From the NCBI GenBank assembly GCA_023435895.1, contig JAEZLH010000007.1:1-64000 (forward strand): a DNA stretch of 64,000 bases. Direction: 5' to 3'. Under the pieces are notes generated by a model. It saw nothing but the letters and a program-made list of their open reading frames with translations. It was not told the DNA's origin and ran no database searches. Of this stretch, positions 55,642 to 64,000 are shown piece by piece. Source of the stretch: Bacillota bacterium. Lineage in GTDB: Bacteria > Bacillota > Clostridia > Lachnospirales > Lachnospiraceae. Every line of letters starts with the position of its first letter. The first letter of the stretch is position 1. The position numbers and the translations under genes are program-made.

Positions 55642-55791
55642 TCATTCCTTCCCTAATTCCCTTTCCACATCCTTAACCCTGACAAGATCGGAATTATCAC
55701 CCCGAATTGGTAATGGTGTAGGTGTGGGAATAATAATAGGGAGTGGTGCTTGTGCCGGTTCAATAATCGGCTGTTGTATTGGTTCTGCCAT
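55642..55791 (-). CDS. 49-residue proline-rich small protein
   Basis: ATG at 55791 has GGAGGT 7 nt upstream and is open to TGA at 55642-55644. The sequence MAEPIQQPIIEPAQAPLPII plus a PTPTPLPIRG stretch ends in a charged helix-like LVRVKDVERELGKE. No family is recognised. The excellent ribosome site and non-random composition (12 Pro) make a real gene likely. It is on the same strand as terC and downstream of it by 143 nt, so it may be cotranscribed. Confidence 0.65.
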   Translation of the reverse strand: MAEPIQQPIIEPAQAPLPIIIPTPTPLPIRGDNSDLVRVKDVERELGKE

Positions 55792-55934
55792 CTGCTGTAC
55801 CTCCATCCTGCAAAAGGACTCTGATTAATTTAATCTATAATTTCTGTCCATATGTTTATTTTTTACCAAGGTTAGTATTTCTCTTTTCGACTCTCTTTAT
55901 AATGGTAAATTATTTTGTTAGTAATTCAGTATAT

Positions 55935-56780
55935 CTAGTGATGCTCGCTTAACTTTACCGATTTTCTCTCTGTAACTATCGCAGACATGACTACACTTCC
56001 AATTAATATGATAAATATAATAACCAAAGACCACACAATAGGAATTTCTATATCAAAAAACGTTGCACATAGCTTAAACCCGGTGAATACTAGAATCGCC
56101 GCAACTCCATACTTAACATATCGAAATCGTTCGTGAAGCTCTCCAAGTAGAAAATACATGTTTCGCAGACCCAGTATGGCAAAAATATTAGAAGTATATA
56201 CAATAAAGGTATCTGTTGTGATAGAGAAGATGGCCGGAATCGAATCAATTGCAAATAAAATATCCGTAAACTCGATTAATATCAAGATAGCAAACAAAGG
56301 TGTAGCATAACGAACTTTGTTCTTCTTAACAAAAAAATGATTCCCCTCCAGCGTATCCGTAATGGGTATGATTTTTCCTAGAATCTTTATTATCCTGCTA
56401 TCCTTATAGTTAATATCTTCATCTTTCTTTAGAATCATGTTCACTCCGCCAAGAATCAGAATACCTCCAAATATATAGAGTATAAAATGAAACATATTAA
56501 CGATGGTAACACCCAGTACCACAAATAACAGTCTTAATATAATTGCTCCCGCAATTCCGTAATTTAATACCCTCCTCTGATACTCCGGTTTTATTCCAAA
56601 GGTTGAAAATACCATAATGAATAAAAATAAATTGTCTACACTTAAGCTCTGCTCAATAACATATCCACCGAAATACTCTAGTGCCTTCTCTGATCCTAAA
56701 AATAAATAAACTCCAAAATTAAAGCATAGGGATAATCCTACCCAGAATAACACCCACTTCAATGCTTTTTTTGCCGGCAT
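55935..56780 (-). CDS. TerC-family membrane protein
   Basis: 281 residues with about nine hydrophobic helices and the family's acidic membrane residues (EQSLSVDNLFLFIMVF and LIEFTDILFAIDSIPAIFSITTDTF). TerC/Alx/MeeF-type proteins export Mn2+ or help metallate secreted enzymes. It lies 17 nt after the pdaA-like gene on the same strand, suggesting one transcript; metal supply for exported enzymes would fit but is speculative. GGGTGAGG precedes ATG. Confidence 0.87.
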   Translation of the reverse strand: MPAKKALKWVLFWVGLSLCFNFGVYLFLGSEKALEYFGGYVIEQSLSVDNLFLFIMVFSTFGIKPEYQRRVLNYGIAGAIILRLLFVVLGVTIVNMFHFILYIFGGILILGGVNMILKKDEDINYKDSRIIKILGKIIPITDTLEGNHFFVKKNKVRYATPLFAILILIEFTDILFAIDSIPAIFSITTDTFIVYTSNIFAILGLRNMYFLLGELHERFRYVKYGVAAILVFTGFKLCATFFDIEIPIVWSLVIIFIILIGSVVMSAIVTERKSVKLSEHH

Positions 56781-56797
56781 GATGCCTCACCCTCTTT

Positions 56798-57598
56798 TCA
56801 TTGTACCAACTCATCAACTGTCCCGAAGGTGTATCCCATCTCTTCCCATTTGGTTAACAGTTCATCCAAAATCTCTGAATTTGTTTTAGACGTACTGTGA
56901 AGCAGAACAATTGCACCCGGATGAATCCTGCCAAGAAGCTTCTTAAAAGCCTCTTCCTTGGTAGGCTGTTTATCATTATACCAATCCACATAAGCAAGGC
57001 TCCAGAAGAAGGTCTTATACCCCAGCTCTTTTGCCATCTTCAGATTGTTTTCGCTGAACTTACCCTGGGGCGGACGATAATACTTCTTCATTGTCACCCC
57101 TGTTGTATCCTTACATAAGGTATCTAAATCTTCTAGTTCCTTACGAAAGCTCTCCATCGTAGAAATGCTCGACATATTCGGATGATTGTAAGTATGATTT
57201 GCAACGTTATGCCCCTCTGCGTTCATCCTCTTTACCAAATCCGGACTTGTTTTAATATAATTGCCTACGAGAAAAAAGGTCGCTTTTACGTTATGTTTTT
57301 TTAAAGCGTCCAGAATTTTAGCAGTATAGCCATTCTCATAACCTGCATCGAACGTCAGATAAATCACTTTTTTGCTCGTATCTCCCAGATAATATGCATC
57401 AAATTTCTTTAGCTCATCTGCGGTGGCAGTGCCGGTGGGAGGCTGCCCCGAGGTGGAAAAGCCAAGTCCCCAGTTTTCTCCTCCTGCCTCCTGCACCTTT
57501 GCATGTGCGTTTGTCATAATCGCAATTCCTCCGCCCATCAGAAAACACAATACATAGGCAAAGACTATCACAAGGATATTTCCAATTTTTCGTGCCAT
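56798..57598 (-). CDS. pdaA: PdaA-type polysaccharide deacetylase
   Basis: 266 residues. An N-terminal membrane segment (about 5-27), then a NodB-fold deacetylase. PdaA removes acetyl groups from muramic acid during synthesis of the spore-cortex muramic-lactam. Motif 1 reads TFDAGYENG (Asp84, Ala85): as in PdaA proteins the second acidic residue of the usual TFDDG is replaced. The zinc His pair is HTYNH (135, 139); motif 3 is YRPPQG and the C-terminal LLHS is present. The GAGG ribosome site lies in a hairpin (57606-57645). Confidence 0.83.
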   Translation of the reverse strand: MARKIGNILVIVFAYVLCFLMGGGIAIMTNAHAKVQEAGGENWGLGFSTSGQPPTGTATADELKKFDAYYLGDTSKKVIYLTFDAGYENGYTAKILDALKKHNVKATFFLVGNYIKTSPDLVKRMNAEGHNVANHTYNHPNMSSISTMESFRKELEDLDTLCKDTTGVTMKKYYRPPQGKFSENNLKMAKELGYKTFFWSLAYVDWYNDKQPTKEEAFKKLLGRIHPGAIVLLHSTSKTNSEILDELLTKWEEMGYTFGTVDELVQ

Positions 57599-57605
57599 AA
57601 AAAGA

Positions 57606-57645
57606 CCTCATGAAACATAATTAGTAAATTATATTTTACATGAGG
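57606..57645 (-). promoter_or_regulatory. Hairpin covering the pdaA ribosome binding site
   Basis: On the minus strand CCTCATG pairs with CATGAGG, extended by AT pairs, so the GAGG of the ribosome site (7 nt before ATG) is in the stem. It may slow translation or respond to temperature or a factor; alternatively it ends upstream transcription. Confidence 0.55.
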
Positions 57646-57762
57646 CTTTGTAATAACCTATTTCGTTGTATTTGAATTACTTTCCGCTATTTTACTCTGT
57701 CTTAGGGAAATAAATAGGATGCCATCTTTATTAATATAACGATCAGATGGCATCCTCAAAAT

Positions 57763-58761
57763 CTACTTCGGATTTCTGCACTTTAGAAAGCCTGCTACGC
57801 TATCCCACAAGCATATGATAATCAGAACAGTGATAAATACCCAAACTCCTCCAGTTCGCCAGGTTTCTATATTCCAGGTTGGATTGCCGCTATACCCTGC
57901 AATGGCAGAAAAGAATTCCTTATTAAAGATCTCCTTATCACTTGCGAATACAGTGAGCAAAATACCCGAGAGCAGATTATATACTGTGTTACCGATTGCT
58001 ATAGAGATGTTCCAACTGCCCTGGATATATTTCCATATGGATATTCCCAGTGAAAGAAGGGCTACCAACAGAATAAAGGGTAGAAAAACCTGTATTCTAT
58101 CAACATTAAACAATGGAATAATATTGGTATGGCTCCCGCCTTTCTCATAAATTGCAATTAATTCTGGTTGGAAATAAATAATTGCAGTAAAAAATACGGT
58201 AAAACATATGGAAACAATAATCTCTACACGGGAAATCAGTCTATTCTTTGGTACGGGTAAAACCGGCAGATCTTCCGGTGTCCACTCCTTCTTAAAGAAC
58301 GGGAGACTTCCTTTCTCTACTCCACTTCTTTCAATAATTACAAAAACCAAAGACACCCAAAAGGCTCCTTGTAATGCACCCTCTGTAATTGCAGATATCA
58401 AGCCTGAGAATATATGAGAGTAGTCCCCTACTGTAATCCCATCCTTGGCAGACTCCACTCCGCCTGCAATCACCGACAGAGCCACAAAAACCGCTATGCA
58501 AATTCCCACAACCAACTTAAGTGTGTAAAGATATTGATCATACAGCCCCGGCCCGATTAAATATTGCTTCTTGGGCTTATACTCATTAGCAAGCATCCAT
58601 GGATTGCCCAGTTCTTTTAGCACCTTATAAACCTCATCTTCCGTCGGTTCCTCCGGCAGCATATCTTCTATATTGCTTCTAAGCTCTTTGGAAATATCTT
58701 CACGACTTCCTTCCGGTAAATACTGTGTCACCGCATACACATACCGATCAATCAGCTTCAT
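57763..58761 (-). CDS. HAAS-domain membrane protein, PadR partner
   Basis: 332 residues. The N-terminal 60 residues (MKLIDRYVYAVTQYLPEGSREDISKELRSNIEDMLPEEPTEDEVYKVL) form a HAAS-like helical domain, followed by several hydrophobic helices (about six). Such proteins are encoded next to PadR regulators and are thought to be envelope-stress or differentiation-related. The start at 58761 overlaps the end of padR by 14 nt, so translation is coupled. Confidence 0.78.
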   Translation of the reverse strand: MKLIDRYVYAVTQYLPEGSREDISKELRSNIEDMLPEEPTEDEVYKVLKELGNPWMLANEYKPKKQYLIGPGLYDQYLYTLKLVVGICIAVFVALSVIAGGVESAKDGITVGDYSHIFSGLISAITEGALQGAFWVSLVFVIIERSGVEKGSLPFFKKEWTPEDLPVLPVPKNRLISRVEIIVSICFTVFFTAIIYFQPELIAIYEKGGSHTNIIPLFNVDRIQVFLPFILLVALLSLGISIWKYIQGSWNISIAIGNTVYNLLSGILLTVFASDKEIFNKEFFSAIAGYSGNPTWNIETWRTGGVWVFITVLIIICLWDSVAGFLKCRNPK

Positions 58762-59104
58762 TCTCCTCATCCTCCTTCAATAACCCTTCCATCATCATAG
58801 ACATTGCTTTCCATTCCATCTTTAGCTGTTTATAAACTTCTAATCCATCTTCACTTAGCTGATAGAACTTTCGTGGTCTGCTTACGCTGGTATCCCATTC
58901 GCTAATCAATAAATTCTGTTTCTCCAATCTTCGAAGCAGCGGATAAAGCGTTCCTGCTTCAATTGGGGCATTGCTCTCTTCAAGCTTCTGTACCAGTGAG
59001 TACCCATATTCTTGATTCCTAAGCTGGCTCAATACCAAAAGGACTAGCGTACCTCTTTTTAGCTCTACAGTAAGTGAATTAATTAATTCATTATTTTTTC
59101 CCAT
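58748..59104 (-). CDS. PadR-family transcriptional regulator
   Basis: 118 residues with a winged helix (LKRGTLVLLVLSQLRNQEYGYSLVQKLEESNAPIEAGTLYPLLRRLEKQNLLISEWD) and the short PadR C-terminal helix. It probably represses its own operon by binding between or near the promoter boxes, where GTATGTCGTAC is a small palindrome. It is the first gene of a two-gene operon with the HAAS membrane protein. GAGGTGATG precedes ATG. Confidence 0.88.
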   Translation of the reverse strand: MGKNNELINSLTVELKRGTLVLLVLSQLRNQEYGYSLVQKLEESNAPIEAGTLYPLLRRLEKQNLLISEWDTSVSRPRKFYQLSEDGLEVYKQLKMEWKAMSMMMEGLLKEDEENEAD

Positions 59105-59121
59105 TTCATCACCTCGAACTT

Positions 59122-59151
59122 ATTATACTGTACGACATACATTATTGTCAA
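59122..59151 (-). promoter_or_regulatory. Consensus promoter of the padR operon
   Basis: On the minus strand TTGACA (59146-59151) and TATAAT (59122-59127) are separated by 18 nt, both perfect consensus. The spacer contains a palindromic GTATGTCGTAC, a plausible PadR site. Confidence 0.8.
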
Positions 59152-59333
59152 CATATTATTAATAATAGTTTTATATTAATATGTAATTCCTATTAATATA
59201 TCATCATAGATATATTTTTTTGTTACTTGCTTATAATAATCATTAATTGTTATTCTAAAAATTCGCTCAAAGCTCTGTCTTCAAATGATTAATAGTTTTA
59301 CTTAGTAGTCATACTTTTATGGCATATTAAAGA

Positions 59334-59377
59334 AGCAAGTAATGAATAACTCCAAACTTAGTTATTCATTGCTTGCT
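59334..59377. terminator. Strong hairpin, 17-bp stem
   Basis: AGCAAGTAATGAATAAC (59334-59350) and GTTATTCATTGCTTGCT (59361-59377) pair with one mismatch around a 10-nt loop. It has no long T tail on either strand; a terminator or an RNA hairpin for the gene ending at 59669. Confidence 0.5.
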
Positions 59378-59668
59378 GCCTTATAGGTATTATTTGATTA
59401 ATATGTATTCTGCTACATTCCCAAGATTAACGTTAAGTGGGCTGCTTATATTCTATAAGCTATACCATGTTTTGTGCTCTTTTTAGTCTTTGCCACAGTT
59501 TCTCCTTTTTTCTCCAGCGTGCTCATAGACGCTCTCATCAAGTTCTGCCTCCTCGTATTCATATCGCACTATAGAAGCTACAACGGTAAATGAGTTAAAA
59601 AGTTTATTTATGAAAAGCAGCATATAACTTAAATGCTTTTATAATAACTACTGCTATGAAGTCACCCT

Positions 59669-60682
59669 CTATATACCTAACTCAACTGCTATTTTCTTAG
59701 CGAATTCACTGATTTTTTCATTCTTATGTTCACAAGCTTCCATAATAAATTGACCATAGCTCTCCAGGTAATTATTATTCATAAAGTTCAGTACATTTAT
59801 CTTCCATTTCCATAGATCATCTGGTGTGAGATAGAAGAATTTGGGCTGAATATGGATTTTATAATAATCCTCGTCCATTCTCATGATATTTTCAGGAGTC
59901 AGCATTGACAACATTTCATCCTCATGAGGAAATTCATCCTCCTCCTTCCACTTTTTATGATTCATGGGGCAGGCATCACAGCCATATATCCAAGGTCCTA
60001 ACTCTTTTGCCCTCTCCTCATGTTCCATATTTCGCCCTCCAAAGGTTGTTAAGAAGGAAATACAGCTCATTGGATTCATGGTATACGGTTCCGAAAGAGA
60101 ACAAGTGGGACACGCTTTCATACAGTTTGAGCATCCTTTCGGACACTCCTGTAGCCTAGGAGTTTCAATCAGCTCCATATCCCTATCTGTAATCCAGGCT
60201 TCCAACTCTACCCAAGAGCCGGATTCTGTATAAAAGAAGTTGTTCCTGCGTACTATTCCAAGGCCCGCTTTCATTGCTGCCCATCGCATACCCACCAACC
60301 CAAATTTTCGTTCTGATAAGGTTTTTAGACTCAGCCCCTGTAAAAACTCTTCCATACCTTCACTTTGCCTATATTCCATAGACTCTTCATTGACCCTACC
60401 ATCAAAGAGATAAAGCTTTGCGATATGTCCCTCTAAATGCTTTGGAATTTTATAATGACCATAATGTGATACAGTTACAATCACTGACTTAGCCCATGGA
60501 TATTTCTCAGTTAATTTTGTTAACCGTTCCTGTCTTTGATAAAATGGCTTGGAGGCTGGTACCTTCTCCATGCGGTTGTATAGGATATCATCATACCCTT
60601 CCATATACTGAATTGGAATGATTCCGCATTTTTCATATCCCAGTTCCAGTGCCTTCTCCTTAATCAGTTGCTCCATGCCCAT
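59669..60682 (-). CDS. QueG-like Fe-S protein
   Basis: 337 residues. The N-terminal part resembles the epoxyqueuosine reductase QueG fold (LVGMRWAAMKAGLGIVRRNNFFYTESGSWVELEAWITD). The C-terminal part has two [4Fe-4S]-type cysteine sets, CPKGCSNCMKACP and YGCDACP, with an SCISFLT in between. QueG cofactor-binding residues are only partly kept, so it may be a related cobalamin/Fe-S reductase rather than the queuosine enzyme. GGAG precedes ATG. The MarR-type palindrome at 60970 is upstream of it. Confidence 0.72.
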   Translation of the reverse strand: MGMEQLIKEKALELGYEKCGIIPIQYMEGYDDILYNRMEKVPASKPFYQRQERLTKLTEKYPWAKSVIVTVSHYGHYKIPKHLEGHIAKLYLFDGRVNEESMEYRQSEGMEEFLQGLSLKTLSERKFGLVGMRWAAMKAGLGIVRRNNFFYTESGSWVELEAWITDRDMELIETPRLQECPKGCSNCMKACPTCSLSEPYTMNPMSCISFLTTFGGRNMEHEERAKELGPWIYGCDACPMNHKKWKEEDEFPHEDEMLSMLTPENIMRMDEDYYKIHIQPKFFYLTPDDLWKWKINVLNFMNNNYLESYGQFIMEACEHKNEKISEFAKKIAVELGI

Positions 60683-61001
60683 AACTCGGCTCCTTTCTTG
60701 ATATCACAAATAGTTCGTAACCATACGATACAACTCCATTATTCTTGTGTAAGGGTTAATTCATATATGGCTACCTTGTCTATTCTTTCTTACCTATAAA
60801 GATATTTAAGTTTCTCACTCTTTTCTGATTTAATTCTTTATTTAAAAATTGCATTCCAGAATGATCAAACGTAAATAACTAGTTGGTTTGGTGAAGATAA
60901 TTATCGAGCGAACACAGTAACTATTTACCTGGAATTATACTATGATATGAAATACCTCACCATCACCATATCGTGTATATACACGATAATGACAAAAATA
61001 T
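60683..61001. other. Intergenic, 319 bases, with MarR operator
   Basis: The promoter region of the QueG-like gene, between it and marR on the same strand. Contains the palindrome at 60970-60987; nothing else was recognised. Confidence 0.5.
60970..60987. promoter_or_regulatory. MarR-type operator, QueG-like side
   Basis: ATCGTGTATATACACGAT is a perfect 18-bp palindrome, 15 nt after the marR stop and upstream of the QueG-like gene. It shares GTGTATATACAC with the site at 61505. Confidence 0.7.
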
Positions 61002-61427
61002 TTATATTTGTTCGACTTGGGACAATAGTTCCGTAAGTGCTTCGATATTTTCTTTCCCCAACTTCTCTTCCATATATTTCTGTGTACCAATCCATAAGCG
61101 TTCTGCTTTGGCGCAGCACTCCAAACCCTTTTCTGTCAGCTGGAGTTGACGATTCCTTGATTTTCCCTCAGAAATATCTTTAATCAGTTCTGTCGATTCA
61201 AGAGGCTTTAAGTTTCGAACTAAAGTTGTTCTGTCAAGCCTGATATTGAATGCCAAATCACTTACGCTGATTGGACCATAGTTCTTGATTTGGGTTAAAA
61301 TAGAAAACTGACTTATGGTTATTCCGCTTGACGATAATCTCTCATCGTATAATTTTGTAATTGCTGTGGAGGCCCTTCTTAAATTTAAACAATTGCAGGG
61401 TAACTGTTTTTTCTCTTTATTTTTCAT
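61002..61427 (-). CDS. MarR-family regulator
   Basis: 141 residues with a winged helix (ISVSDLAFNIRLDRTTLVRNLKPLESTELIKDISEGKSRNRQLQLTEKG). An N-terminal CNCLNLRR segment has two Cys that could sense oxidants or metals. The start at 61427 has only a weak GGACT upstream. Identical operator cores flank the gene, one in its own promoter and one before the QueG-like gene, so it probably controls both. Confidence 0.85.
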   Translation of the reverse strand: MKNKEKKQLPCNCLNLRRASTAITKLYDERLSSSGITISQFSILTQIKNYGPISVSDLAFNIRLDRTTLVRNLKPLESTELIKDISEGKSRNRQLQLTEKGLECCAKAERLWIGTQKYMEEKLGKENIEALTELLSQVEQI

Positions 61428-61504
61428 AATTTAGTCCAGTCCCATTACAAGAATGGTCGACTCCTCCCTTAAAAATAATAATTTAGTAGATTACATAATA
61501 AATA

Positions 61505-61516
61505 GTGTATATACAC
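61505..61516. promoter_or_regulatory. MarR-type operator, marR side
   Basis: GTGTATATACAC, a perfect 12-bp palindrome identical to the core at 60970-60987, 78 nt upstream of the marR start. It suggests autoregulation. Confidence 0.7.
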
Positions 61517-61716
61517 GCTAATATCATAGCCTATCCTAGTCACAATGTCAACTGTCTCTATATACTTACTTTCACCTACCTTCACTTATTTTTATGAAGG
61601 TAGGCAATACCCTATTATGTATCCATATCATTACCATTAGCAATTATAATCCTCAGCGATAATAAAGATCATAATAATCTTTGAAATATAACTCTGTTTA
61701 GAACCAAGGATGATGG

Positions 61717-62166
61717 TCACCTTTTTTCAATAAAAGTCATTTCGTTTTTATTATCTTCTACTGAGAAGGATAAAACCACATTACTATTCCTTATTATAAT
61801 ATCTATGCCGAATTCTCGATCCACCCTATCATATGCAATCTTCTGTCTGTCTAATTCTTTGACTATATCTTTCAAAAAAAGTTTCTTTCTTTTTAATAAC
61901 CACTTATTCAATTTCAACTTTTTTCCTGCAGAAATTTCATTAACGTAGTCATTAAAGATAAATGCCAGCTTATGATCAATAAAATGCAACTCAAAATTTC
62001 CGTATCTCCAAAAAGGAGAATTCTGCATATCGTAACCATTCATCCAATCATCGGGATCTGGAAATATACATAAAACCTCTTCCTTAGACATGCCAATATT
62101 AATGTCCCCAAATATTCCTTCCTTAATAAAATCGAATAAATCAATTACGATCTTCGTGCTTTTCAT
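61717..62166 (-). CDS. Hypothetical protein, immunity-like pattern
   Basis: 149 residues, soluble, not recognised. An early GIFGDINIGMSKEEVLCIFPDPDDWM resembles the start of several immunity or SUKH-like protein families. ATG at 62166 follows AGGTG; a GTG 9 nt upstream abuts the stop of the preceding acetyltransferase gene. Probably cotranscribed with that gene. No toxin gene is near, so an immunity role is unproven. Confidence 0.6.
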   Translation of the reverse strand: MKSTKIVIDLFDFIKEGIFGDINIGMSKEEVLCIFPDPDDWMNGYDMQNSPFWRYGNFELHFIDHKLAFIFNDYVNEISAGKKLKLNKWLLKRKKLFLKDIVKELDRQKIAYDRVDREFGIDIIIRNSNVVLSFSVEDNKNEMTFIEKR

Positions 62167-62175
62167 CGTATTCAC

Positions 62176-63075
62176 CTACAGGTTTACCTTATAGTAATCC
62201 ATCGTTGAAGTTTCTTCAAACCCACAAGAGGTATAAAGATTAAGAGCCGTGGCATTCTCTGTCAAAACCTGAAGCATAATTTGCTTTGCATGATCTTCCA
62301 TCATCTTTCTAATTCCACCTAACAATACTGCTCTCCCATATCCTTTACCTCGGTATTCCGGCAGTACCCCAAGACCAAAGATTCCGGCAGGTTCTTTATT
62401 TGTCTCAAGATGTATCTTCCCGATAATCTGGTCATCTTTTATAGCAAGGTAAATTGTCATTCCCCTCTTCTCCTCAACTTCAGGTAAAATCATGCCTTCC
62501 GGGGAGGAATCTTCATCATCAAAATAAATCACATTCTGTCTCGCTATTTCCTGTGCATCCGAGTTCATTGCCTTACGAAAGCTTACACCACAAAGCTGTT
62601 CTTTGCTAGGCATTTCAAAATCCTTTCTCAGATACATTTCATATTCTGTGTGATCATAGCTCACATTTAGCTTTTGAATGAAGCGCTGTCCTTCTGAGGA
62701 TTTTTTATCACTCAATATCAGAACTTCCTTTGATTTTCGTCTCTTACATTCTTCCATCACCTTTTCATTTAAAGCACTAAAAATACCCTGCTTTCTATAA
62801 TCAGGATGAACCATACCGTTTATTTCGAGAGCACCACCGAAACCACAAATTCCGATATATCCTACCAGACTGTCATTGTCAAAATACATAAACTCGTTTA
62901 TTTCATTCTTACTACCTGTTTCTTCGCTTGCCTTTGCAATCGCAAGCTTATAGTCTAGTTCCAGCTTAAGAGCAATCCCGTCCTTCCCAAGGCATTCCTT
63001 TTGTAAAGCCTCAATCAAAACATAATCCTCTTTGCTAAGATACTCCTTTTGTTTCATGTAACGTTCATTTTCCAT
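62176..63075 (-). CDS. GNAT acetyltransferase with two domains
   Basis: 299 residues with two GNAT-like halves. The first (about 1-150) has INGMVHPDYRKQGIFSALNEKVM; the second (about 165-299) has FGLGVLPEYRGKGYGRAVLLGGIRKMM and LYTSCGF, the standard acetyl-CoA site. The start at 63075 follows AAGGAG; a longer frame to 63207 is unsupported. Substrate unknown (amine or protein N-acetylation). Followed within 10 nt by the hypothetical gene. Confidence 0.82.
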   Translation of the reverse strand: MENERYMKQKEYLSKEDYVLIEALQKECLGKDGIALKLELDYKLAIAKASEETGSKNEINEFMYFDNDSLVGYIGICGFGGALEINGMVHPDYRKQGIFSALNEKVMEECKRRKSKEVLILSDKKSSEGQRFIQKLNVSYDHTEYEMYLRKDFEMPSKEQLCGVSFRKAMNSDAQEIARQNVIYFDDEDSSPEGMILPEVEEKRGMTIYLAIKDDQIIGKIHLETNKEPAGIFGLGVLPEYRGKGYGRAVLLGGIRKMMEDHAKQIMLQVLTENATALNLYTSCGFEETSTMDYYKVNL

Positions 63076-63375
63076 GAGTTTAGTCTCCTTGTTGTAAATC
63101 TTGTCCTTATTATACCATTGTATCCTACAACTAAGATAGACAAATTTAGAAAATGATTCTAAATTTTTGTTCATAGCATCCATATTGTTTATAGTAATAA
63201 AAACCACTTATACCAAAAGGCCATGCCCACTATGTCTCCCAATTCTACAGTATTTCACATCCCCTCTCAAAATATCTTATCTCAACTTATTTTTTTACTT
63301 TTATACCCAAGAGCGTAAATCAAACAAGCCGATATGAATATATTAATTGTGAGAATACTGAAAGAGGGAAATAAA

Positions 63376-63726
63376 ATGTCTGACACAAACAAATATGATG
63401 TTAATTCATTTGAAGGCAACGAAGATTTTGAAAAAGACCTTGAGTCTTATAGAAATTGTGAAAAAGTTGTTCATCAAAAAGCGAAAATCAATTTACCGGT
63501 ATCTGTTGAGCCCTATGTAATCTCCGGAAAAATTAAAACTAAATGCTGTGGTGTTCCTACTGTAACAATCGATCCTTATTGTGATTGCAAAGACTGTTGT
63601 CATTACCTGATTACCCAGAAGATCTGCATCGATATTCCGTTACGTTTTGGAGCTGTAGCTGAAACAAAGGATGCCTTTGTAGAATGTGAAGAAGCCTATA
63701 TTGATGACGAATCTCCATGTGAATAG
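63376..63726 (+). CDS. Cys-rich protein, possible spore surface protein
   Basis: 116 residues. The first 45 residues are acidic and polar; the rest contains nine Cys, clustered as TKCCG, YCDCKDCCHYL, QKICIDIP and VECEE. The beta-rich QKICIDIPLRFGAVAETKDAFVE part recalls clostridial spore or SPOCS-like surface proteins but I cannot assign a family. AGAGGG precedes ATG at 63376. Disulfide-linked spore or surface structure is a guess. Confidence 0.6.
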   Translation: MSDTNKYDVNSFEGNEDFEKDLESYRNCEKVVHQKAKINLPVSVEPYVISGKIKTKCCGVPTVTIDPYCDCKDCCHYLITQKICIDIPLRFGAVAETKDAFVECEEAYIDDESPCE

Positions 63727-63833
63727 CAATTAGCGGGAAATGACTTGCATTATAAGTCATCCGATCGGCGCAAATATACTTGTATCAATCAAGCCTCACT
63801 TGGTTCATACCTGTTTAATTTTGCGTAAATATA

Positions 63834-63881
63834 AAGGGTCTTTTGCGAAATAACCAAATGGTTATCCAGCGAAAGGCCCTT
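63834..63881. terminator. Hairpin after the Cys-rich gene
   Basis: AAGGG...TTTGCGAAATAACCA (from 63834) pairs with TGGTTAT...GCGAAAGGCCCTT (to 63881) with a few bulges. Confidence 0.55.
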
Positions 63882-63905
63882 ATATAATATAAAAAACGCT
63901 TAACA

Positions 63906-63942
63906 TAATCAAGGTGGAATTCTGAGAATTCCACCTTGATTA
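63906..63942. repeat. Perfect 17-bp stem-loop
   Basis: TAATCAAGGTGGAATTC (63906-63922) and GAATTCCACCTTGATTA (63926-63942) are perfectly complementary around TGA. Placed at the window end, just after another hairpin; it may be a terminator for a gene beyond the window. Confidence 0.65.
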
Positions 63943-64000
63943 TTAACATATAAACTATTCCAACTCTCATCTTTACTAATCTGATTATACTCCATCGATT

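Larger units (their letters stand above)
59105..59668. other. Intergenic, 564 bases
   Basis: No gene is seen. It holds the padR promoter (59122-59151) and a strong hairpin (59334-59377). The remainder is AT-rich. Confidence 0.5.

Overview
The window is AT-rich DNA from a spore-forming, strictly anaerobic Firmicute, most likely a Lachnospiraceae-type clostridium. The evidence is the gene content: CotF-like, spore photoproduct lyase-like, PdaA-type, GerMN and LysM/GH18 spore or wall proteins; HydE/HydG/HydF [FeFe]-hydrogenase maturases; a B12-dependent class II ribonucleotide reductase; a PPi-type phosphofructokinase; and strong GGAGG ribosome binding sites. Most of it looks like stable chromosome. 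No rRNA, tRNA, phage, IS transposase or CRISPR array was seen.

Layout. 1-8300: a dispersed-repeat end, a decayed small gene, a short MutS2-like ATPase, a thioesterase, spore-related genes and a WG-repeat lipoprotein-like protein. 8300-18000 (minus strand): a kinase-like gene, the hydE-hydG-hydF maturation genes with a structured leader before hydE and an unusually short HydF, a DUF4097 protein, a LysM/GH18 protein that has lost the GH18 acidic motif, and ribonucleotide reductase. 18300-22500: GerMN lipoprotein, MetF, aldehyde dehydrogenase. 22800-29800: an accessory catabolic island, with an FGGY kinase and TetR regulator on the minus strand facing a PLP aminotransferase, a double-domain class II aldolase and an MFS transporter. 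The divergent promoter region carries two TetR-type operators. 29800-30900: a gene-poor stretch holding two long palindromic elements that share conserved blocks but have different, internally complementary stems.

31000-45000: housekeeping and small genes, including PPi-phosphofructokinase with a short upstream ORF, a TauE/SafE permease, DUF503, two TruA paralogues (the second with Glu in place of the catalytic Asp), an aldo/keto reductase-ferredoxin, an exonuclease, an AraC regulator, EamA and MATE transporters, a phosphoesterase and a CBS protein. 45000-55300: a surface transglutaminase-like protein, a MurL-MurD pair that suggests the L-Glu-first route to D-Glu in peptidoglycan, and a NatAB-like exporter with two permeases. 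55600-64000: TerC, PdaA, a PadR-controlled membrane protein, and a QueG-like Fe-S protein next to a MarR regulator with matching operators at both, followed by GNAT and Cys-rich proteins.

Several real genes are too short for ordinary ORF calling: 26, 37, 49 and 53 residues. They are annotated from ribosome binding sites and codon content.
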